NCBI GenBank assembly: GCA_022865525.1
Contig: JALHSV010000213.1
Coordinates: 1-5,195 of the forward strand
Direction: 5' to 3'
Source: Thermodesulfovibrionales bacterium
GTDB lineage: Bacteria > Nitrospirota > Thermodesulfovibrionia > Thermodesulfovibrionales > SM23-35
DNA length: 5,195 bases
Shown one piece after another: positions 4,574-5,195 of the stretch. The translations under genes and the position numbers were made by a program. Every line of letters starts with the position of its first letter. Within the stretch, counting starts at the first letter, position 1. The notes beneath the pieces are model-generated. The model was not told where the DNA came from. It did no database searches and was given only the letters and a program-made list of their open reading frames with translations.

Positions 4574-5195
4574 TTATGAAATGTCGACCGAACCTTCAAA
4601 CACTTCCGCAGCAGGGCCGGTCATGTATACATGCTTATTCACAGCTTGTTCAATGAGGAGGTCACCGCCAAGCAGGTGCACTGTCACTGTTTTCTCGGTG
4701 AGCCCTTTGAGCGACGATGCCACTGCTGCTGCTGCTGCGCCGGTACCGCACGCCATGGTCTCACCAGAACCTCGTTCCCATACCCGCATCTTTATCTCTG
4801 CCCTGTTCAGGACCTGAATGAATTCAACATTGGTTTTTCTGGGAAAGATCGCATGGGTTTCGATCATGGGCCCGTAGTATGTTACCGGGAAACCGGAAAC
4901 ATCGTCAACAACAATAACCGCATGGGGATTGCCCATAGATATGCAGGTAATTTTGAATTCCCTGTCGGCTACCTGAAGAGGATAATCAATAATCCCCCCC
5001 ATCCCCCCTTTAGAAAAGGGGGGATGGGGGGGATTTGATTCTCGTGTAAGGCTGACCGGTATCTTTTCCGGTTCGAATATCGGCTCTCCCATGTCAACTT
5101 TGATCATATCTCCTGATCTTTCGGGTTTCATGATGCCTGCAAGCGTCTCTATTTCAAGGACATCTTTCTCAGACAGTCTCCTGTCCCAAATATAT
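4574..5195 (-). CDS. dapF: Diaminopimelate epimerase (DapF), 5' end outside the window, with an in-frame repeat insertion
   Basis: DapF interconverts LL- and meso-diaminopimelate with two cysteines and no cofactor, supplying meso-DAP for peptidoglycan and lysine. The C-terminal 206 residues are visible. The frame is open at 5195, so the ATG at 5131 is internal: the residues before it (RRLSEKDVLEIETLAGIM) continue the family's ETLAG strand. Downstream motifs are VDMGEPIFEP, SMGNPHAVIVVDD, ERGSGETMACGTGA with catalytic Cys (codon 4750-4748; equivalent of E. coli Cys217), and YMTGPAAEVFEG near the end. The other catalytic Cys lies in the missing N-terminal part. Codons 5035-4991 encode NPPHPPFSKGGMGGI from a perfect palindrome, foreign to the family. 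From my recollection of E. coli DapF, the spacing between FEP and SMGNPH is exactly 15 residues longer here. All visible catalytic elements are intact, so the enzyme is probably active. Confidence 0.96.
   Translation of the reverse strand, partial: YIWDRRLSEKDVLEIETLAGIMKPERSGDMIKVDMGEPIFEPEKIPVSLTRESNPPHPPFSKGGMGGIIDYPLQVADREFKITCISMGNPHAVIVVDDVSGFPVTYYGPMIETHAIFPRKTNVEFIQVLNRAEIKMRVWERGSGETMACGTGAAAAAVASSLKGLTEKTVTVHLLGGDLLIEQAVNKHVYMTGPAAEVFEGSVDIS
4991..5035. repeat. Perfect 45-bp palindrome inserted in frame in dapF
   Basis: The two arms (4991-5011 and 5015-5035) are 21 bp long and perfectly complementary, separated by the 3-nt loop AGA. Each arm is AAT or its complement, a C7/G7 run, an AT, a C6/G6 run and TTT or its complement. 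The 45 bp are exactly 15 dapF codons and encode NPPHPPFSKGGMGGI. AATCA (4984-4988) and TGATT (5036-5040) extend the symmetry past a 2-nt bulge. The sequence resembles a dispersed C/G-run palindrome seen between genes in several environmental lineages, recognised from memory. It is not a terminator of a gene here because it lies mid-gene. Confidence 0.88.

Noticed and set aside
4723..4737. Five tandem CTG units in dapF as a notable microsatellite
   Set aside because: They encode the Ala run after the catalytic ACGTGA motif, where the family is normally Ala-rich; five units are short.
4991..5035. The dapF palindrome as an intrinsic transcription terminator
   Set aside because: It lies mid-gene, the frame continues normally on both sides, and no T-run follows the stem on either strand.
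4631..5038. A plus-strand reading frame of 135 codons opposite dapF ending in the same PPHPPF-KGGMGGI-type peptide
   Set aside because: It is the antisense shadow of dapF. The similar peptide appears only because the palindrome reads almost the same on both strands.

Overview
The window looks like ordinary chromosomal DNA from a bacterium, with three housekeeping clusters and an unusual density of dispersed palindromic repeats. Paired ATP synthase b' and b subunits upstream of delta, a dapF-dapA pair, a bioF-bioD pair, and intergenic motifs of the GTCATTGCGAG and CTGGATTCCGG kinds would suit an environmental anaerobe such as a Nitrospirota (Thermodesulfovibrio-like) or Desulfobacterota genome. 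This placement is an inference from gene arrangement, not a sequence match.

Left part (1-1263, minus strand): the start of an F1Fo ATP synthase operon, b' (atpF'), b (atpF) and delta (atpH, running off the left edge). The cistrons overlap by a few bases (ATGA, TTGA) and are read from a good sigma70-type promoter at 1303-1332. Subunits a and c are not seen next to them, so they are probably encoded elsewhere.

Middle part (1264-3422, plus strand): a 164-bp divergent intergenic region holding an imperfect 29-bp palindrome and a possible leaderless promoter, then bioF (8-amino-7-oxononanoate synthase) and bioD (dethiobiotin synthetase). These are the first and third of the four steps that assemble biotin from pimeloyl thioester. 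A 114-bp structured repeat sits between them.

Right part (3423-5195, minus strand): an intergenic region of 237 bp with two further dispersed palindromes separates the convergent bioD and dapA. dapF (diaminopimelate epimerase, 5' end outside the window) precedes dapA (4-hydroxy-tetrahydrodipicolinate synthase); both serve meso-diaminopimelate and lysine synthesis.

The most striking observation is a perfect palindrome of 45 bp (two 21-bp arms, 3-nt loop) inside dapF. It is exactly 15 codons, in frame, and adds the peptide NPPHPPFSKGGMGGI to an otherwise normal epimerase. A second, less certain in-frame insertion of about 10 residues lies in bioD. No CRISPR array, tRNA, rRNA or transposase gene was seen.
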